Assembly (NCBI GenBank): GCA_017965725.1
Contig: JAGCPK010000078.1
Location: 1 to 64,000, forward strand
Direction: 5' to 3'
DNA from: Prevotella sp.
Lineage (GTDB): Bacteria; Bacteroidota; Bacteroidia; Bacteroidales; Bacteroidaceae
Length of the DNA stretch: 64,000 bases
How positions within the stretch are numbered: position 1 is the first letter of the stretch; each line of letters opens with the position of its first letter. The position numbers and the translations under genes were made by a program. Below, piece by piece: positions 41,466 to 51,500 of this stretch. Below the pieces are notes generated by a model. The model worked only from the letters and a program-made list of their open reading frames with translations. It made no database searches and was not told the DNA's origin.

Positions 41466-44400
41466 TTATTCTTCAGGTGTGATGATGAACTTCAGCGTAC
41501 AATTGACATTGTGGTTGCTCTTCACACGGAAACGGAGGGTATATTCGCCAGCAGGACATTTACTGCTCACCCACACTGGCCATCCTTGCCTTGCATACGA
41601 CGTTGGGAACTGGAAGTAGCCGTTAGGATCACTCTCGGGATCAAGTTCCAAGGCGTTGAAATCTATCCTCTCATCCTCGCTGTCCTTTGGTGCCCAGTCG
41701 AAACTGAAGGAGGGATAAGAGTTGGCATGATCTGTTATCTCTTCCTGACTCGTCTTGATCATCGTATATTTCCAGCCTTCGCCAGTATTGATCATAAGGG
41801 TGTATTTCACCTCAGGATTACTAATCAGCCCGAGGCAGACATTTACACGATTATTGTCGTTCGACTTCAACGAGGTAAGCGTTTGTGTGGCTGCATCCCA
41901 TGAGAAGAAGCCTTCGTCCTCACCATTCCTTGCCTTCGTGTAGTCGGTTGACTGACCAATGAGTTGCACGTCGTTCCAGTCCCATGTTGCACCTTCCTCG
42001 TAGTAACTTTCTACTTTTACCTTCGTAGATTCGCCCACTTTCACCCAGTCTTTTTCAGCACCTGCCACGAAACTGGTGATGGAGGGCTGGTGCATCTTCA
42101 TCGTGCCTCGACCATAGACCTCATAGTCGTCGCCATCCTCCATCTGCTGCGTATCTTGATTATACGACCGGTTCTTGAACACCAGATAGAACAGGAGTTC
42201 ATACTCACCGGTATAATCCTCTTCGCCCGGGGCTTTGCTGCGGGCTGCAGCGGAACTCTGTATCTTGCGCAGCATAATCTTACTCTCCGGTGAGATGTTG
42301 CCATCCGTCATATCAGTCATCGACATGAAATCGGCAGATACCTGAGTGCCTTCATAGACGTCAAAGCCAAACTTGGCACCAGGAGAATTAACAAACTGCT
42401 CCCCCGTGAGCGTCAGCACGACATCAGTCATCGACAACGGGATGAATCCCCATATCATGCCCAGCGTACCACCATTCTCATCGGCATCCTCCAAGGAGAA
42501 GGTGACGTTATCCTGATCCTTAGTCCACTCTGACCACTGCGGTTTGTATTCACGAACCTCTTCCGTGCCGGTTTTCTTGTTTTTGACGACATAGACATTC
42601 TCCTTTTGCTTTGAGGCCTTCTTCAGATTTTCATCGTCAATATCATCAACTTCACCAATCTTGATGGTGGCACTGCTGACTTTGCCCCACGGGTCGGGAT
42701 CCTTGCCTGAAGTGGAACCAGTGACCTTACCCTCAGTGATATCTGCCTCGGGGGTGAAGGTGACGGCTACGGTACCATCTTGAGCCGTGACACCTGACGT
42801 TGGTGCAACAGTACCACCCGTGGCCTCAAACTGTACGGTCTGTCCACCGAATCCAGTCCATTCACCCGTCTTTGAGGTGTAGCGTTCCAACTTATAGATG
42901 ATGGCTGCCTCAGCATCCTTCTCGATGTTCTGAGAAGCAGGAGATGGCATCAGACGGTGGTCAATGGCAATGGCGAGCCAGTCGTCGGCCTTGATGGCAT
43001 CCTCATCTTTCTCGTCAACAGCCGTTCCGTCCTCAGGTTCCTCACCCTCAGCTCCAAGCACTACCTCGGCCTTTACAGTACCACCCTTCAGATCGGTAAG
43101 GGTGAAGAAGGCGCTGACATTGCCGTCCTTGTCGGTATAGCCGTACTCATCCTCGAGTTCACCACCCTCTGCCTCGAACTTCACGAGCACACCAGGGGCG
43201 TTGTAAGTAGTACCCGTCAGGTTGACCTTGTTGGTGACATGATATTTCACCTCGCGCTTGGCATTGATGACCATATCCTCCTCCTTCTCGTTGAGCAATT
43301 CAATCTCATCAGGCAGACAGACAAGCGGCAGGTCGAACACGTTGATGGGGTCGATCTCACCCAGATCCTTCTTGAAGAAGAACAGGTCAAGGCAGAGACC
43401 CAAGCCGAGGTCAATACCTGTGCTGACACCTGCATTCCAAGCCACGTACTTGTTTTCCACCAAACGACCGTCGGCCTCTGCCTTGATATAAGGCTGTGGG
43501 CTAATGGTAGGACAAAGCACCTTGTAGATACCTATTTCTATCTTCGGATAGGCTGTGGCGCGAGCCTCAGCATGAGCCTTGATATCTACGTCGGGACCTA
43601 CCATCTCGAGTTTCTTCTCGCACTCGGCAATCTTCGAGAGACCTTTTTCTGCATCCCACTCTACACCATAGGTCACAGTATTCGAAGCAGTGACGCCCGA
43701 AGTGATGCTAGCCTCGCCAGAGGCACCTAAGCTCACCTCAGCCATAAGGTCGGCACCAACAGTGATATAGACGGGCACTGTGCCAATAGTGAAAGTATAT
43801 TTCGCCTTGAAGACATCCTCCTTCAGTGTCCACTCCTTCTTCCATTCCACAGAGCTGGAAACGAGATACTTCATCACCATCTCCATGTTGAAGCCGCCCT
43901 CGAGGGCTATCTTTAAGTTCTGAAGATCACCCATACGTACCTTCTCGAACTCTATGTCACCGAAGTCGAAGGAGAACAGACCCTTCAAGCCTATGTTGAA
44001 GTTCAGTTTGTCCCATGAGAGCGACTGCATGCCACTCTCCCATAGCACCTTTCCGTCGTCGTTGTACTCCCAATCGATAAATTCTTTCTCGAAGCCTACT
44101 GGAGCCTTGCCACGAGCCAGCGCTTTATCAGCATTATAAACCTCGACATACTCGTCGCCAGTGAACACCTCCACTTTGGTGGGCGTATAAACGGGAGTTG
44201 TGTCGGAGGTATATGACATGCTGCGGCTTTGAACACCTGCCTCTGTCGCCAGTGTGAACTTCTGATTCTTGAACAGATTACCCATCAAGCCCTGACGGGT
44301 AGCGAGGGTGACGGTCTTACTACCCTCCTCCTGCTTGATCTTATCAATCAGGCGGATGATATACGAGTCTTCCTGTGGCAACAACACCACGTCGTAGTCA

Positions 44401-45095
44401 CCCATAACGGGAACATCGTCTGTAAAGGTCAGCACAGCCTGACCAGTCTCTTCATTGAAACTATCCAAAGAGGTCTTCGTCCAGTCTATGTCGATATAGC
44501 GCGAGTCGCGCTTGGCACCCTGTACAACGAATAGAGTATCACGCATCAGTTGGTCCTTGCTGACGAAGACTATGAAGGCTTCACGCCGCTCAGTGTAGGG
44601 ATTCATGGAAGCCTCGAACTGCAACGAGTCGGTACCTGCAACGACTTTTACAAACTTAAGCCACGATTCGCTCGGCGTATAATCATAGGCCACATTCGTC
44701 CTCATCTGGAAGTTGAATCTCTCTGTCTCACTACCTACATAGACGGTATCAGGATGAACAAAGAGGAAGTCTGGATCACCTTTGAAACTCTCCACCTCGT
44801 CGAAGGTGAAGGTAGTCACTTCCTGCACAGGCTCCTCGGGAGTAACCTGTCCCTGACCAGGGTCACTACCCTGACCGGAACCACTGGTCGTTTCCTCCAC
44901 GTTCTCATAGACAGTAAAGGCGGGCGGATCCTGCTGGAATGTCACACTATCGAGCTTGCTCACATCGAAAGTTGTACTTTTGCCGTTCTTGTCAACGACG
45001 ACAAAGGTCTGGGCATTGGCCATCATGCTACAGACGGCAAAGAACAGCATTATGGCTGTGCGTGCCCAAAGGGATTGTATCTTGGTAGTAAACAT
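41466..45095 (-). CDS. Large secreted protein with BACON and Ig-like (Big) domains
   Basis: A 1209-residue exported protein. After the signal peptide (cleavage near NAQ) comes a short module FVVVDKNGKSTTFDVSKLDSVTF seen in many secreted Prevotella proteins, then a BACON-like domain at about 105-195 (VHPDTVYVGSETERFNFQMRTNVAYDYTPSESWLKF). A long middle region without recognised family follows. Two Ig-like, Big_1-type domains are visible, one with VLVKFEAEGGELEDEYGYTDKDG and one with VQFEATGGTVAPTSGVTAQDG. The C-terminus is beta-rich. No catalytic motif is seen, so adhesion or glycan binding is likely. It follows the dockerin gene by 11 bases. Confidence 0.65.
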   Translation of the reverse strand: MFTTKIQSLWARTAIMLFFAVCSMMANAQTFVVVDKNGKSTTFDVSKLDSVTFQQDPPAFTVYENVEETTSGSGQGSDPGQGQVTPEEPVQEVTTFTFDEVESFKGDPDFLFVHPDTVYVGSETERFNFQMRTNVAYDYTPSESWLKFVKVVAGTDSLQFEASMNPYTERREAFIVFVSKDQLMRDTLFVVQGAKRDSRYIDIDWTKTSLDSFNEETGQAVLTFTDDVPVMGDYDVVLLPQEDSYIIRLIDKIKQEEGSKTVTLATRQGLMGNLFKNQKFTLATEAGVQSRSMSYTSDTTPVYTPTKVEVFTGDEYVEVYNADKALARGKAPVGFEKEFIDWEYNDDGKVLWESGMQSLSWDKLNFNIGLKGLFSFDFGDIEFEKVRMGDLQNLKIALEGGFNMEMVMKYLVSSSVEWKKEWTLKEDVFKAKYTFTIGTVPVYITVGADLMAEVSLGASGEASITSGVTASNTVTYGVEWDAEKGLSKIAECEKKLEMVGPDVDIKAHAEARATAYPKIEIGIYKVLCPTISPQPYIKAEADGRLVENKYVAWNAGVSTGIDLGLGLCLDLFFFKKDLGEIDPINVFDLPLVCLPDEIELLNEKEEDMVINAKREVKYHVTNKVNLTGTTYNAPGVLVKFEAEGGELEDEYGYTDKDGNVSAFFTLTDLKGGTVKAEVVLGAEGEEPEDGTAVDEKDEDAIKADDWLAIAIDHRLMPSPASQNIEKDAEAAIIYKLERYTSKTGEWTGFGGQTVQFEATGGTVAPTSGVTAQDGTVAVTFTPEADITEGKVTGSTSGKDPDPWGKVSSATIKIGEVDDIDDENLKKASKQKENVYVVKNKKTGTEEVREYKPQWSEWTKDQDNVTFSLEDADENGGTLGMIWGFIPLSMTDVVLTLTGEQFVNSPGAKFGFDVYEGTQVSADFMSMTDMTDGNISPESKIMLRKIQSSAAARSKAPGEEDYTGEYELLFYLVFKNRSYNQDTQQMEDGDDYEVYGRGTMKMHQPSITSFVAGAEKDWVKVGESTKVKVESYYEEGATWDWNDVQLIGQSTDYTKARNGEDEGFFSWDAATQTLTSLKSNDNNRVNVCLGLISNPEVKYTLMINTGEGWKYTMIKTSQEEITDHANSYPSFSFDWAPKDSEDERIDFNALELDPESDPNGYFQFPTSYARQGWPVWVSSKCPAGEYTLRFRVKSNHNVNCTLKFIITPEE

Positions 45096-45106
45096 AACTA
45101 TTCTGT

Positions 45107-45532
45107 TTATTTGTTCATAATTAAATTCACTATCACCACAATATCAGCAGCATTGACGATACCGTCGCCGTTAGCATCACCATAGGCAGGCACATATTGA
45201 TCCGAAGGACTTCCCTTGATCTTATTCACTACTTCCACGATATCGTCTGCAGTCAACTTTCCGTCGCCATTGGCATCACCCAAAAGGGGTATAACCTCAG
45301 GGGCACTTACAAAGGTAAACTTCTTCAGATTCGCCAGAGGCCATGATAATTCCTCTTGGGCTTTCTTGAGTGTAATCATGCCATCGGCATACACGAATTG
45401 GGGCATCTCCTCGAAGGAGACTTCCTGCGTGCTTCCATCGTTGAGCCAGACAATAATCTTTGAGTCTTCGGCCCATGCGTTTACCCCTATCAGGGCAAAC
45501 AGCAGGATTAGGATTGTTTTCTTTACTCGCAT
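45107..45532 (-). CDS. Small secreted dockerin-type protein
   Basis: A 141-residue exported protein: signal peptide (cleavage near AWA), a short module VWLNDGSTQEVSFEEMPQF like that at the start of its large neighbour, and a C-terminal type I dockerin with two calcium loops, GDANGDGKLTADDIVEVVN and GDANGDGIVNAADIVVIVN. Dockerins bind cohesins in cellulosomes; no cohesin is visible here, so in this organism the domain may be a general calcium-bound stalk or tag. Probably in one operon with the 1209-residue protein. Confidence 0.82.
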   Translation of the reverse strand: MRVKKTILILLFALIGVNAWAEDSKIIVWLNDGSTQEVSFEEMPQFVYADGMITLKKAQEELSWPLANLKKFTFVSAPEVIPLLGDANGDGKLTADDIVEVVNKIKGSPSDQYVPAYGDANGDGIVNAADIVVIVNLIMNK

Positions 45533-45589
45533 AATTATTAAGTTTTAGTTATTAAAAATAGATTCTTATCGTGACGTTTTGAAATGCCG

Positions 45590-45925
45590 CTATCCTGCCA
45601 TAGACTTTTTGTCCTGTGCAGGAACTTCCTGAGTGAAGAGGCGGCGCAGGCCGTCCTCGTAGGCACGGAGGGTTTCGCGCCCCTTGTTGGTGATGCAACA
45701 GACGGTGTGGGAGAAGCGTCCCAAACCCGTTTTTGTGACTTCGAGGTAGCCGGCCTCCTTGAGGGTGGTGATCTGTACACTCAGGTTACCTCGTGTGGAA
45801 TCAGTGATCTGACAGAGATACATAAAGTCGGCGCTCTCTAGACTGTCGAGGGCCACCATAATCTTCAACCGCAGTTCGTTGTGCAACAGCGGGTTGATAA
45901 CCGGAAATTTAAATACATTCTCCAT
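45590..45925 (-). CDS. Winged-helix transcriptional regulator
   Basis: A 111-residue regulator of the ArsR/MarR-like HTH_34 type: NPLLHNELRLKIMVALDSLESADFMYL followed by the recognition helix region TDSTRGNLSVQITTLKEAGYLEV and a wing with KTGLGRFSHTVCCITNKGRETL. I choose the ATG at 45925; a start nine codons earlier lies deeper inside the upstream gene. It overlaps the membrane-protein gene by 17 bases, so the pair is coupled and the regulator probably controls its own operon. Confidence 0.8.
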   Translation of the reverse strand: MENVFKFPVINPLLHNELRLKIMVALDSLESADFMYLCQITDSTRGNLSVQITTLKEAGYLEVTKTGLGRFSHTVCCITNKGRETLRAYEDGLRRLFTQEVPAQDKKSMAG

Positions 45926-46541
45926 TTCTATTATTTCTTTGTTTTTTGACATAATTACGGAACAGATGTCCGGGGATAATCAAGGCAATGACCGCAATGG
46001 CAGCAGCAATAATCAACTGCCAAGGCCACAAGTCGCCCTGGAAAAAGAGAGCAACAGGAGAGAGTGCAGAGGCAATGATACCACACACCGTCTTGGGTCG
46101 GAAATGCAGGATGATGCCCGTCATGAAACAACCCAAACCAATGAGCAATCCTTGATACATGCAATAACACTTGTCGAACACGCCTGCAAAGCCCATGGTG
46201 GTGCCACCAAGACAAGAGGCAAAGCCGATAAAGACCCACATCATCAGAACAACATTCTGTTCGAGCGTACGTCGGTGGGTGCGCTCGTAATCCTCATTCA
46301 GGAAATAAGTCATCAACGGTCCGCCTATCAACGGGATACCCACCCAGAGCCAGGCGCACCAGTCTTCGTTCCAAAACATCAGGGCTGTAAACTCCAACAG
46401 CAACACAATCGCCGTGGGATAACCCCAAGCAAGAAATAAATTCTCACCCGTGAGTTCCTTACGGCTCATTACCTCGCTTCGTGTCCGTTTGATAATGTCG
46501 AGTTCTTCGCTTTGCAAAGATGATTGTTCTGCAGTAATCAT
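45909..46541 (-). CDS. Polytopic membrane protein paired with the winged-helix regulator
   Basis: A 210-residue inner-membrane protein. A cytoplasmic N-terminus of about 35 residues (with LDIIKRTRSEVMSRKEL) is followed by five or so hydrophobic segments. Membrane proteins of this build commonly sit upstream of an HTH_34-type regulator in Bacteroidales. Function is unknown. Promoter box at 46572-46579. Confidence 0.65.
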   Translation of the reverse strand: MITAEQSSLQSEELDIIKRTRSEVMSRKELTGENLFLAWGYPTAIVLLLEFTALMFWNEDWCAWLWVGIPLIGGPLMTYFLNEDYERTHRRTLEQNVVLMMWVFIGFASCLGGTTMGFAGVFDKCYCMYQGLLIGLGCFMTGIILHFRPKTVCGIIASALSPVALFFQGDLWPWQLIIAAAIAVIALIIPGHLFRNYVKKQRNNRNGECI

Positions 46542-46571
46542 TAATAGGTTTAGTTATTAAACATTATACCG

Positions 46572-46579
46572 CAAAAATA
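46572..46579 (-). promoter_or_regulatory. Promoter -7 box of the membrane protein/regulator pair
   Basis: TATTTTTG on the minus strand, 30 bases before the ATG. Confidence 0.5.
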
Positions 46580-46637
46580 GTGTTTATTTTCTAAACCTGC
46601 AAATGATGAAGCAAATAATTAAGAATTATTAACCCAA

Positions 46638-48488
46638 TCATCTGACGATAATCTTCTTTGTATTTTCACCTTGGCGGACGAGGTAGATGCCTGGGCGGAG
46701 GTTGTCGAGCGAGGTGCCGCAAGGCTGACCAGAGAGGGTGAAGACCTGATAGGCCCGGGCGAGATCGACAGTAACCGTCGCGATGGCAGCCTGATAGTCG
46801 TAGCCCAGGCGCTTGTCCATCCAGACGAGACGTTCCTTCATAAAGCGTCTGACGTTCTCTACTTCTGCCTGGTAACTGCCCCAGAGTTTCGGGTTCTGGT
46901 GGACGTATTGGTTCATCATGGGCCAGCGTAGGAAGTTCAGGCGCTGCGACTGGTCGAGATCTGTTTCCATGTTGTCAATCCATGCCACGAGGCTCTCCTC
47001 GGTCATCCCGCCCCGACGGGCCTCGTCCCAGATGGCGAGCATCTGTGCCTTGGCATCGGCATTATTGATGACGATATTATCGACAAACGACCTCATGTTA
47101 CCCGTGGTACTGCCACCACTACGATAGATATAGTCGGACTTGTTGTTGACAGGATAGGTACGGTTGTCATTGTTGAAGGCTAAATCAAAGTCCCAGACGG
47201 GGCCCGTATAGATCATGTCGTCGTCGCGCTCCTTATACATGAAGACACTCCAATAGGTGTCAGTGTTGCCCGACAATTCACCCACAAGGAAATGGCGCAG
47301 GAAGGTGTTCTTGTCGAGATAGGTCTCCCACTGGCTCTCCATCTTGTTGAAGTGCGCACGGATGTAATTCTTCTGCTGGGTGGTGATGGAGTCTTCCTCG
47401 GGCGACTTGATGGTGACGGGGGTCCGGTTATTGGAGCGAAACCACGACTTCTCTTGATCGGCGTAGGCGTCGATCTCAAAGAAATAGCCTCCCGTCAGGG
47501 CGGTACCTTCATTGTCGGAAGAGGTCATCTCCGTGATGTTCACACGATTCTTCTGTACCTGCACCTGATCGCAGAGTTGATAGCAACCCTTGTACTCACC
47601 ATTGAGTAACACATCGACGGCTGTGCCATAGGGCGTATAGGGCATCCCTAGGCGACGGCTCAGTTCGAAAGCCAACAGGTTGCGCATGAGTGTCTTGTCG
47701 CCGTAGTTGTTGATGAGCGTCCACTTCTTCGCCTTACCAGGCGCATCGAGCACCTGCTGTTTCTTGTCGAACTTGATACGATAGGGTTTCTTGGGGAACC
47801 CACGCGAAGCATTGCCCCGCTCGCGGGTCGTGCCTGGCTCAGACAATAGTTTGGTGCCACCGTCGGAGATAATCGTCAACTGCGACACAATCTGATGTAC
47901 TTTGTCGTAGGGGATTTCTCCATTGAGGGTATGGATGCTGACGGTGGGGAGGTTGGTGACCTGGTAGAGACGGGTGTCGTCGCCCTCGCCAGGATAGCCA
48001 TAGAACTCGAGTTCTGCGATGTTACAACGGGCATCGCCAGGGCCTACATAACGGACATAGCGGAAACCTCGCGAACAAATGACATCAGCATAAGATATCG
48101 TACCAATCTTGCCCCGCTCATCAATCAAATATAGGGGCAGCGCATCCATGAAGTCAGGGCTGTTAGCACCTTCAAAGACACCCAACACTACCCTGCCCTC
48201 ACCCTGGCTGTCGTTGCGGGGCGACCATCCCACACGGGTGATGACATGGGGACTACCCAGGTCGAGGCCTGCCCATGTATAACTACGTTCCCATGACGCA
48301 AAGAATGTATCCAGATTACCGTCGAAGGCATTCGCACAGGTGTTGACGGTGGTCGTTGACTTAGAGGTATTGGCATAATCCACACACGCCTTCGTGCCTA
48401 TCACCGTACCCGTCAACTTTTCTTCGGCATAGGCATCCATCACCCCAAGAGTCAACAGACAGATTATTCCCGTCTTAAACAACCTCAT
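46638..48488 (-). CDS. CotH-kinase-family secreted protein with discoidin-like domain
   Basis: A 616-residue exported protein. After the signal peptide comes an F5/8 type C-like domain (about 25-170: ANAFDGNLDTFFASW, DLGSPHVITRVGWSPR), then a CotH-type protein kinase domain: RGNASRGFPKKPYRIKFDKK, LINNYGDKTLMRNLLAFELSRRLG, LNGEYKGCYQLCDQVQV and the metal loop GPVWDFDLAFNND. The last 45 residues (VFTLSGQPCGT...LRPGIYLVRQG, KKIIVR) look like a Bacteroidetes C-terminal secretion signal. CotH kinases phosphorylate proteins outside the cell. The ATG at 48488 forms TGATG with the TPR gene stop. Confidence 0.82.
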   Translation of the reverse strand: MRLFKTGIICLLTLGVMDAYAEEKLTGTVIGTKACVDYANTSKSTTTVNTCANAFDGNLDTFFASWERSYTWAGLDLGSPHVITRVGWSPRNDSQGEGRVVLGVFEGANSPDFMDALPLYLIDERGKIGTISYADVICSRGFRYVRYVGPGDARCNIAELEFYGYPGEGDDTRLYQVTNLPTVSIHTLNGEIPYDKVHQIVSQLTIISDGGTKLLSEPGTTRERGNASRGFPKKPYRIKFDKKQQVLDAPGKAKKWTLINNYGDKTLMRNLLAFELSRRLGMPYTPYGTAVDVLLNGEYKGCYQLCDQVQVQKNRVNITEMTSSDNEGTALTGGYFFEIDAYADQEKSWFRSNNRTPVTIKSPEEDSITTQQKNYIRAHFNKMESQWETYLDKNTFLRHFLVGELSGNTDTYWSVFMYKERDDDMIYTGPVWDFDLAFNNDNRTYPVNNKSDYIYRSGGSTTGNMRSFVDNIVINNADAKAQMLAIWDEARRGGMTEESLVAWIDNMETDLDQSQRLNFLRWPMMNQYVHQNPKLWGSYQAEVENVRRFMKERLVWMDKRLGYDYQAAIATVTVDLARAYQVFTLSGQPCGTSLDNLRPGIYLVRQGENTKKIIVR

Positions 48489-50491
48489 CACTTCTCGCGG
48501 TATTTCTTGATGACACTATAGACAGCATAGAGACCTAACTCTCCCGCCTTGCTCAAGTCGGAGACACCCTCTGCCGTCCTGTCGGTATAGAGATAGACAA
48601 GTCCACGGTTGTAATAGACCTCAGGGATGTTCGCATCGAGTTCCGCAGCACGATTGAAATCGTCGAGGGCACGGTTGTAATCCTTACGGAGCGCATAGAG
48701 ACAGCCCCTATTATAATATAGGTATGGATTGCGGGGTGACAATTTAATGGCTTCACAAAGGTCACCCAGCACATTTGCAGACTTCAATTCGATATTCGTA
48801 CCCTGCGAGGCATTGAACTCATTGATCTTCGCCTGACAGACGGCTCGCTGCCAATAGGCCAGCACCGACGTAGAATCAATCTGCAAGAGCGTCGAGAGGT
48901 CGTCGATGGCGGAGTCGAAGTTCTGAATACCACTATAGGCAACGGCACGAAGTAACAGCAATGGTCTGACTTGCTGATTTGCCTTTGACTCCCCAATGGC
49001 AACACTGACGGAATCGATATAGGCAAACTGTCGTTTCATCTGCTGTTCATCTACATTCGGCTGTTCACAACCAATATGCACGGGATACGAGTGAGACTGC
49101 TGGTTGAACATATCCACCTCCCTGTCGAAGGCTATATAGGAATGTACCTCGTTATGCACCACAAAGAATGAGAGACCGAACATCGGCTGCCACGACATCT
49201 CTACCTTACGATCCTGCACCCTGCCCCGGTAGTCGCTCTTATATTCATGCTCCACCTCCTGTTCATCGGCCATGACGAGTTGATTGTATTTGTCGGGGTC
49301 GGTATCGCTCTTACGACGCATCTGACGCTTCGACAGACGGGGTTGTTTGCCATAGCGCTTGTCGATCTGTGCTTTCAGGATACGGAACTCATCGGCCTCT
49401 GCCAGTTTGTTGTTGCCAAGCCGACGATAACAGGAGGCACGGTGCTCCAATCCAAACCAGAAGTTCGGAAACTCTTCGATGACCTTCGTATAATCCTGGA
49501 TGGCAGCGCGGAGATCACCCGTCTGCTCCAACAACAAGGCACGGTTGAATCGAGCCATCAGGTCGTTGGGCTCCAGACGCAACACGAAGTCAAAGTCCTC
49601 AATACCCCGGTTGTCATCACCCACCTGCGCACGCAGCAGTCCTCGGTTATAGTGGCCTATGAAATTGTTGGGATCCAGATCCAGCGCGGTATCATAGTCG
49701 GCCATCGCTCCACGGAGCCCGTTTTGGTTGTAACGGGCCATTGCACGATTGATGTAATAAGCAGCATTCTTCGGTTGCAGGTGGATGGCTTTAGTGAGGA
49801 AGCCCTCAGCCTCTTTCCATTTCTGACGGGCCAGGCTGATGATGGCGCGTTCAGCCCAGATACCAGCATCATAGGGATCCAAGTCAAGACTCTTGTCAAG
49901 CGACTTAATGGCCTGTGTGGTATCTTTCTGTAGCAGGTATATCTCCGCCTGCATCGAATAGGCACGGGCATAGTTCGACCAGTGGGTCAACATCGTGTCG
50001 ATCTCCGCCAACCCGCGCTCGTAATCTTTCTCATTGATACGACAGAGAATACGGTTATGCCACAGGCTCTGGTTGTCGGGATTAAATCGGAGGGCATGGG
50101 TATAGTCGTCAATGGCTTCCGTAAATTTCTTCTGGTTGATGCGACAGAGGCCCCGCAGTTCATAGATGGTCATTACATACGGGTTTCGCTCAATGGCCTG
50201 GGAGCAATCGCTCTCCGCCCCACGGAAGTCATCGAGGTAGAACTTGGCAACGCCCCGGAAGAACCAAGGCTCATAGAGATAGGGCTTGGCACTGATGGCC
50301 TGATTAAAATACTGGATGGAGAGCACGTAGTCCTCGTAATAGAGGGCAGAGCGCCCAATCATGATCAGACGATCGGTGTTGTACTGAGCGAATGTAGGAC
50401 TATAAAAAAGAGAAAATGAGAAAATAAGAAAAAGCCGCGACATGGTTGTGCGCAGCCAATATCTCATTTTCCCACTCTTCCAATTTCTCAT
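48488..50491 (-). CDS. Secreted TPR-rich protein
   Basis: A 667-residue protein with an N-terminal signal (hydrophobic [17 protein letters not shown]) and at least eight to ten TPR motifs (for example [25 protein letters not shown] and [26 protein letters not shown]), in two blocks around a basic insert near 375-430. TPR scaffolds hold partner proteins, perhaps the CotH protein encoded next. The start at 50491 overlaps the def stop by ATGA; an inner ATG at 50443 would give a shorter signal peptide and cannot be excluded. Confidence 0.8.
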   Translation of the reverse strand: MRNWKSGKMRYWLRTTMSRLFLIFSFSLFYSPTFAQYNTDRLIMIGRSALYYEDYVLSIQYFNQAISAKPYLYEPWFFRGVAKFYLDDFRGAESDCSQAIERNPYVMTIYELRGLCRINQKKFTEAIDDYTHALRFNPDNQSLWHNRILCRINEKDYERGLAEIDTMLTHWSNYARAYSMQAEIYLLQKDTTQAIKSLDKSLDLDPYDAGIWAERAIISLARQKWKEAEGFLTKAIHLQPKNAAYYINRAMARYNQNGLRGAMADYDTALDLDPNNFIGHYNRGLLRAQVGDDNRGIEDFDFVLRLEPNDLMARFNRALLLEQTGDLRAAIQDYTKVIEEFPNFWFGLEHRASCYRRLGNNKLAEADEFRILKAQIDKRYGKQPRLSKRQMRRKSDTDPDKYNQLVMADEQEVEHEYKSDYRGRVQDRKVEMSWQPMFGLSFFVVHNEVHSYIAFDREVDMFNQQSHSYPVHIGCEQPNVDEQQMKRQFAYIDSVSVAIGESKANQQVRPLLLLRAVAYSGIQNFDSAIDDLSTLLQIDSTSVLAYWQRAVCQAKINEFNASQGTNIELKSANVLGDLCEAIKLSPRNPYLYYNRGCLYALRKDYNRALDDFNRAAELDANIPEVYYNRGLVYLYTDRTAEGVSDLSKAGELGLYAVYSVIKKYREK

Positions 50492-51048
50492 CTCCTGACT
50501 GGCTTAGTCTTGTATCCACAGCGGTAACGGCCTTGCGTCAAGGCACGCAATTTACTTTGGATGAGTTGCTTGCGGAGAGGAGAGATGCGATCCACAAACA
50601 TCTTACCGTCGAGATGGTCGAACTCATGTTGCATCACACGGGCGAGATAACCCTCTATCCACTCATCGTGATGCTGAAACTGTTCGTCATCCCACTCCAC
50701 ATGGATACGTGTGGGACGAGTCACCCTCTCGTGGATGGCAGGCAATGAGAGACAGCCCTCCTCAGAAGTATTCTTGTCCGACTCGTCGTATTCAGTGATA
50801 TGAGGATTGATAAACACCTGACGGAAATCCTTATACTCTGGCAGATCGTCAGAGAGCACATCCAAGTCGATGACTGACAGTCGGATGGCTTTGCCAATCT
50901 GCGGAGCAGCAAGGCCAATGCCTTGTGACTCTGCCAATGTCTCCCACATGTCGGTAATCAACTGCTTTAAGTCAGGATAGTCGGGAGTGATATCTTCAGC
51001 CACCTTGCGAAGCACTGGCTGACCATAAATATAAATAGGTAAAATCAT
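50488..51048 (-). CDS. def: Peptide deformylase
   Basis: Removes the formyl group from new proteins. The 186 residues contain all three motifs: [22 protein letters not shown] with the metal cysteine and [13 protein letters not shown] with the two metal histidines and catalytic glutamate. It lies 32 bases after ruvX in a leftward operon, with a stretch of TTTACAATT-like words between. Confidence 0.95.
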   Translation of the reverse strand: MILPIYIYGQPVLRKVAEDITPDYPDLKQLITDMWETLAESQGIGLAAPQIGKAIRLSVIDLDVLSDDLPEYKDFRQVFINPHITEYDESDKNTSEEGCLSLPAIHERVTRPTRIHVEWDDEQFQHHDEWIEGYLARVMQHEFDHLDGKMFVDRISPLRKQLIQSKLRALTQGRYRCGYKTKPVRR

Positions 51049-51080
51049 TTACGATTTGAGAATTGACAATTTACAATTTA

Positions 51081-51494
51081 TTATTTGCGGCTACGGAGGT
51101 AGTCCTCGAGGATGATGGTTGCGGAGATCTCATCGACAAGGGCTTTGTCTTGACGGGTTTTCTTCTTCAACCCCCCATCGAGCATCGCCTGATGGGCCAA
51201 GACGGAGGTAAAACGCTCATCGAAATACTCAATAGGCACGTCGGGAACAGCCTTGCGCCACCGGTTCACAAACTGCTGCACACGCTGGAGGTTCTCACTC
51301 GGTGCACCATTCGTTTGTCGGGGTTCGCCAATAACGATGCGTTCTACTTCCTCCTTGGCGATATAACCTTTCAGCCAATCGAAAAGTTCTGACGTAGAAA
51401 CAGTCGCCAACCCTCCTGCAATAATCTGCAAAGGATCGGTGACTGCTAAACCAGTACGCTTCTTACCGTAATCGATGGACAGTATCCGCGCCAA
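51081..51494 (-). CDS. ruvX: RuvX/YqgF Holliday-junction resolvase-like protein
   Basis: A 137-residue RNase H-fold protein: ARILSIDYGKKRTGLAVTD gives the first acidic strand, VIGEPRQTNGAPSE the second motif, YFDERFTSVLAH the third, and DEISATIILEDYLRS the last. Linked to 16S rRNA 5' end processing. Six bases separate it from the SPOR gene. Confidence 0.92.
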   Translation of the reverse strand: MARILSIDYGKKRTGLAVTDPLQIIAGGLATVSTSELFDWLKGYIAKEEVERIVIGEPRQTNGAPSENLQRVQQFVNRWRKAVPDVPIEYFDERFTSVLAHQAMLDGGLKKKTRQDKALVDEISATIILEDYLRSRK

Positions 51495-51500
51495 TTCTTC

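Noticed and set aside
44550..45185. Rightward 211-codon frame over the start of the large secreted protein and the dockerin gene
   Set aside because: Antisense to conserved dockerin loops and a signal peptide; no support as a gene.
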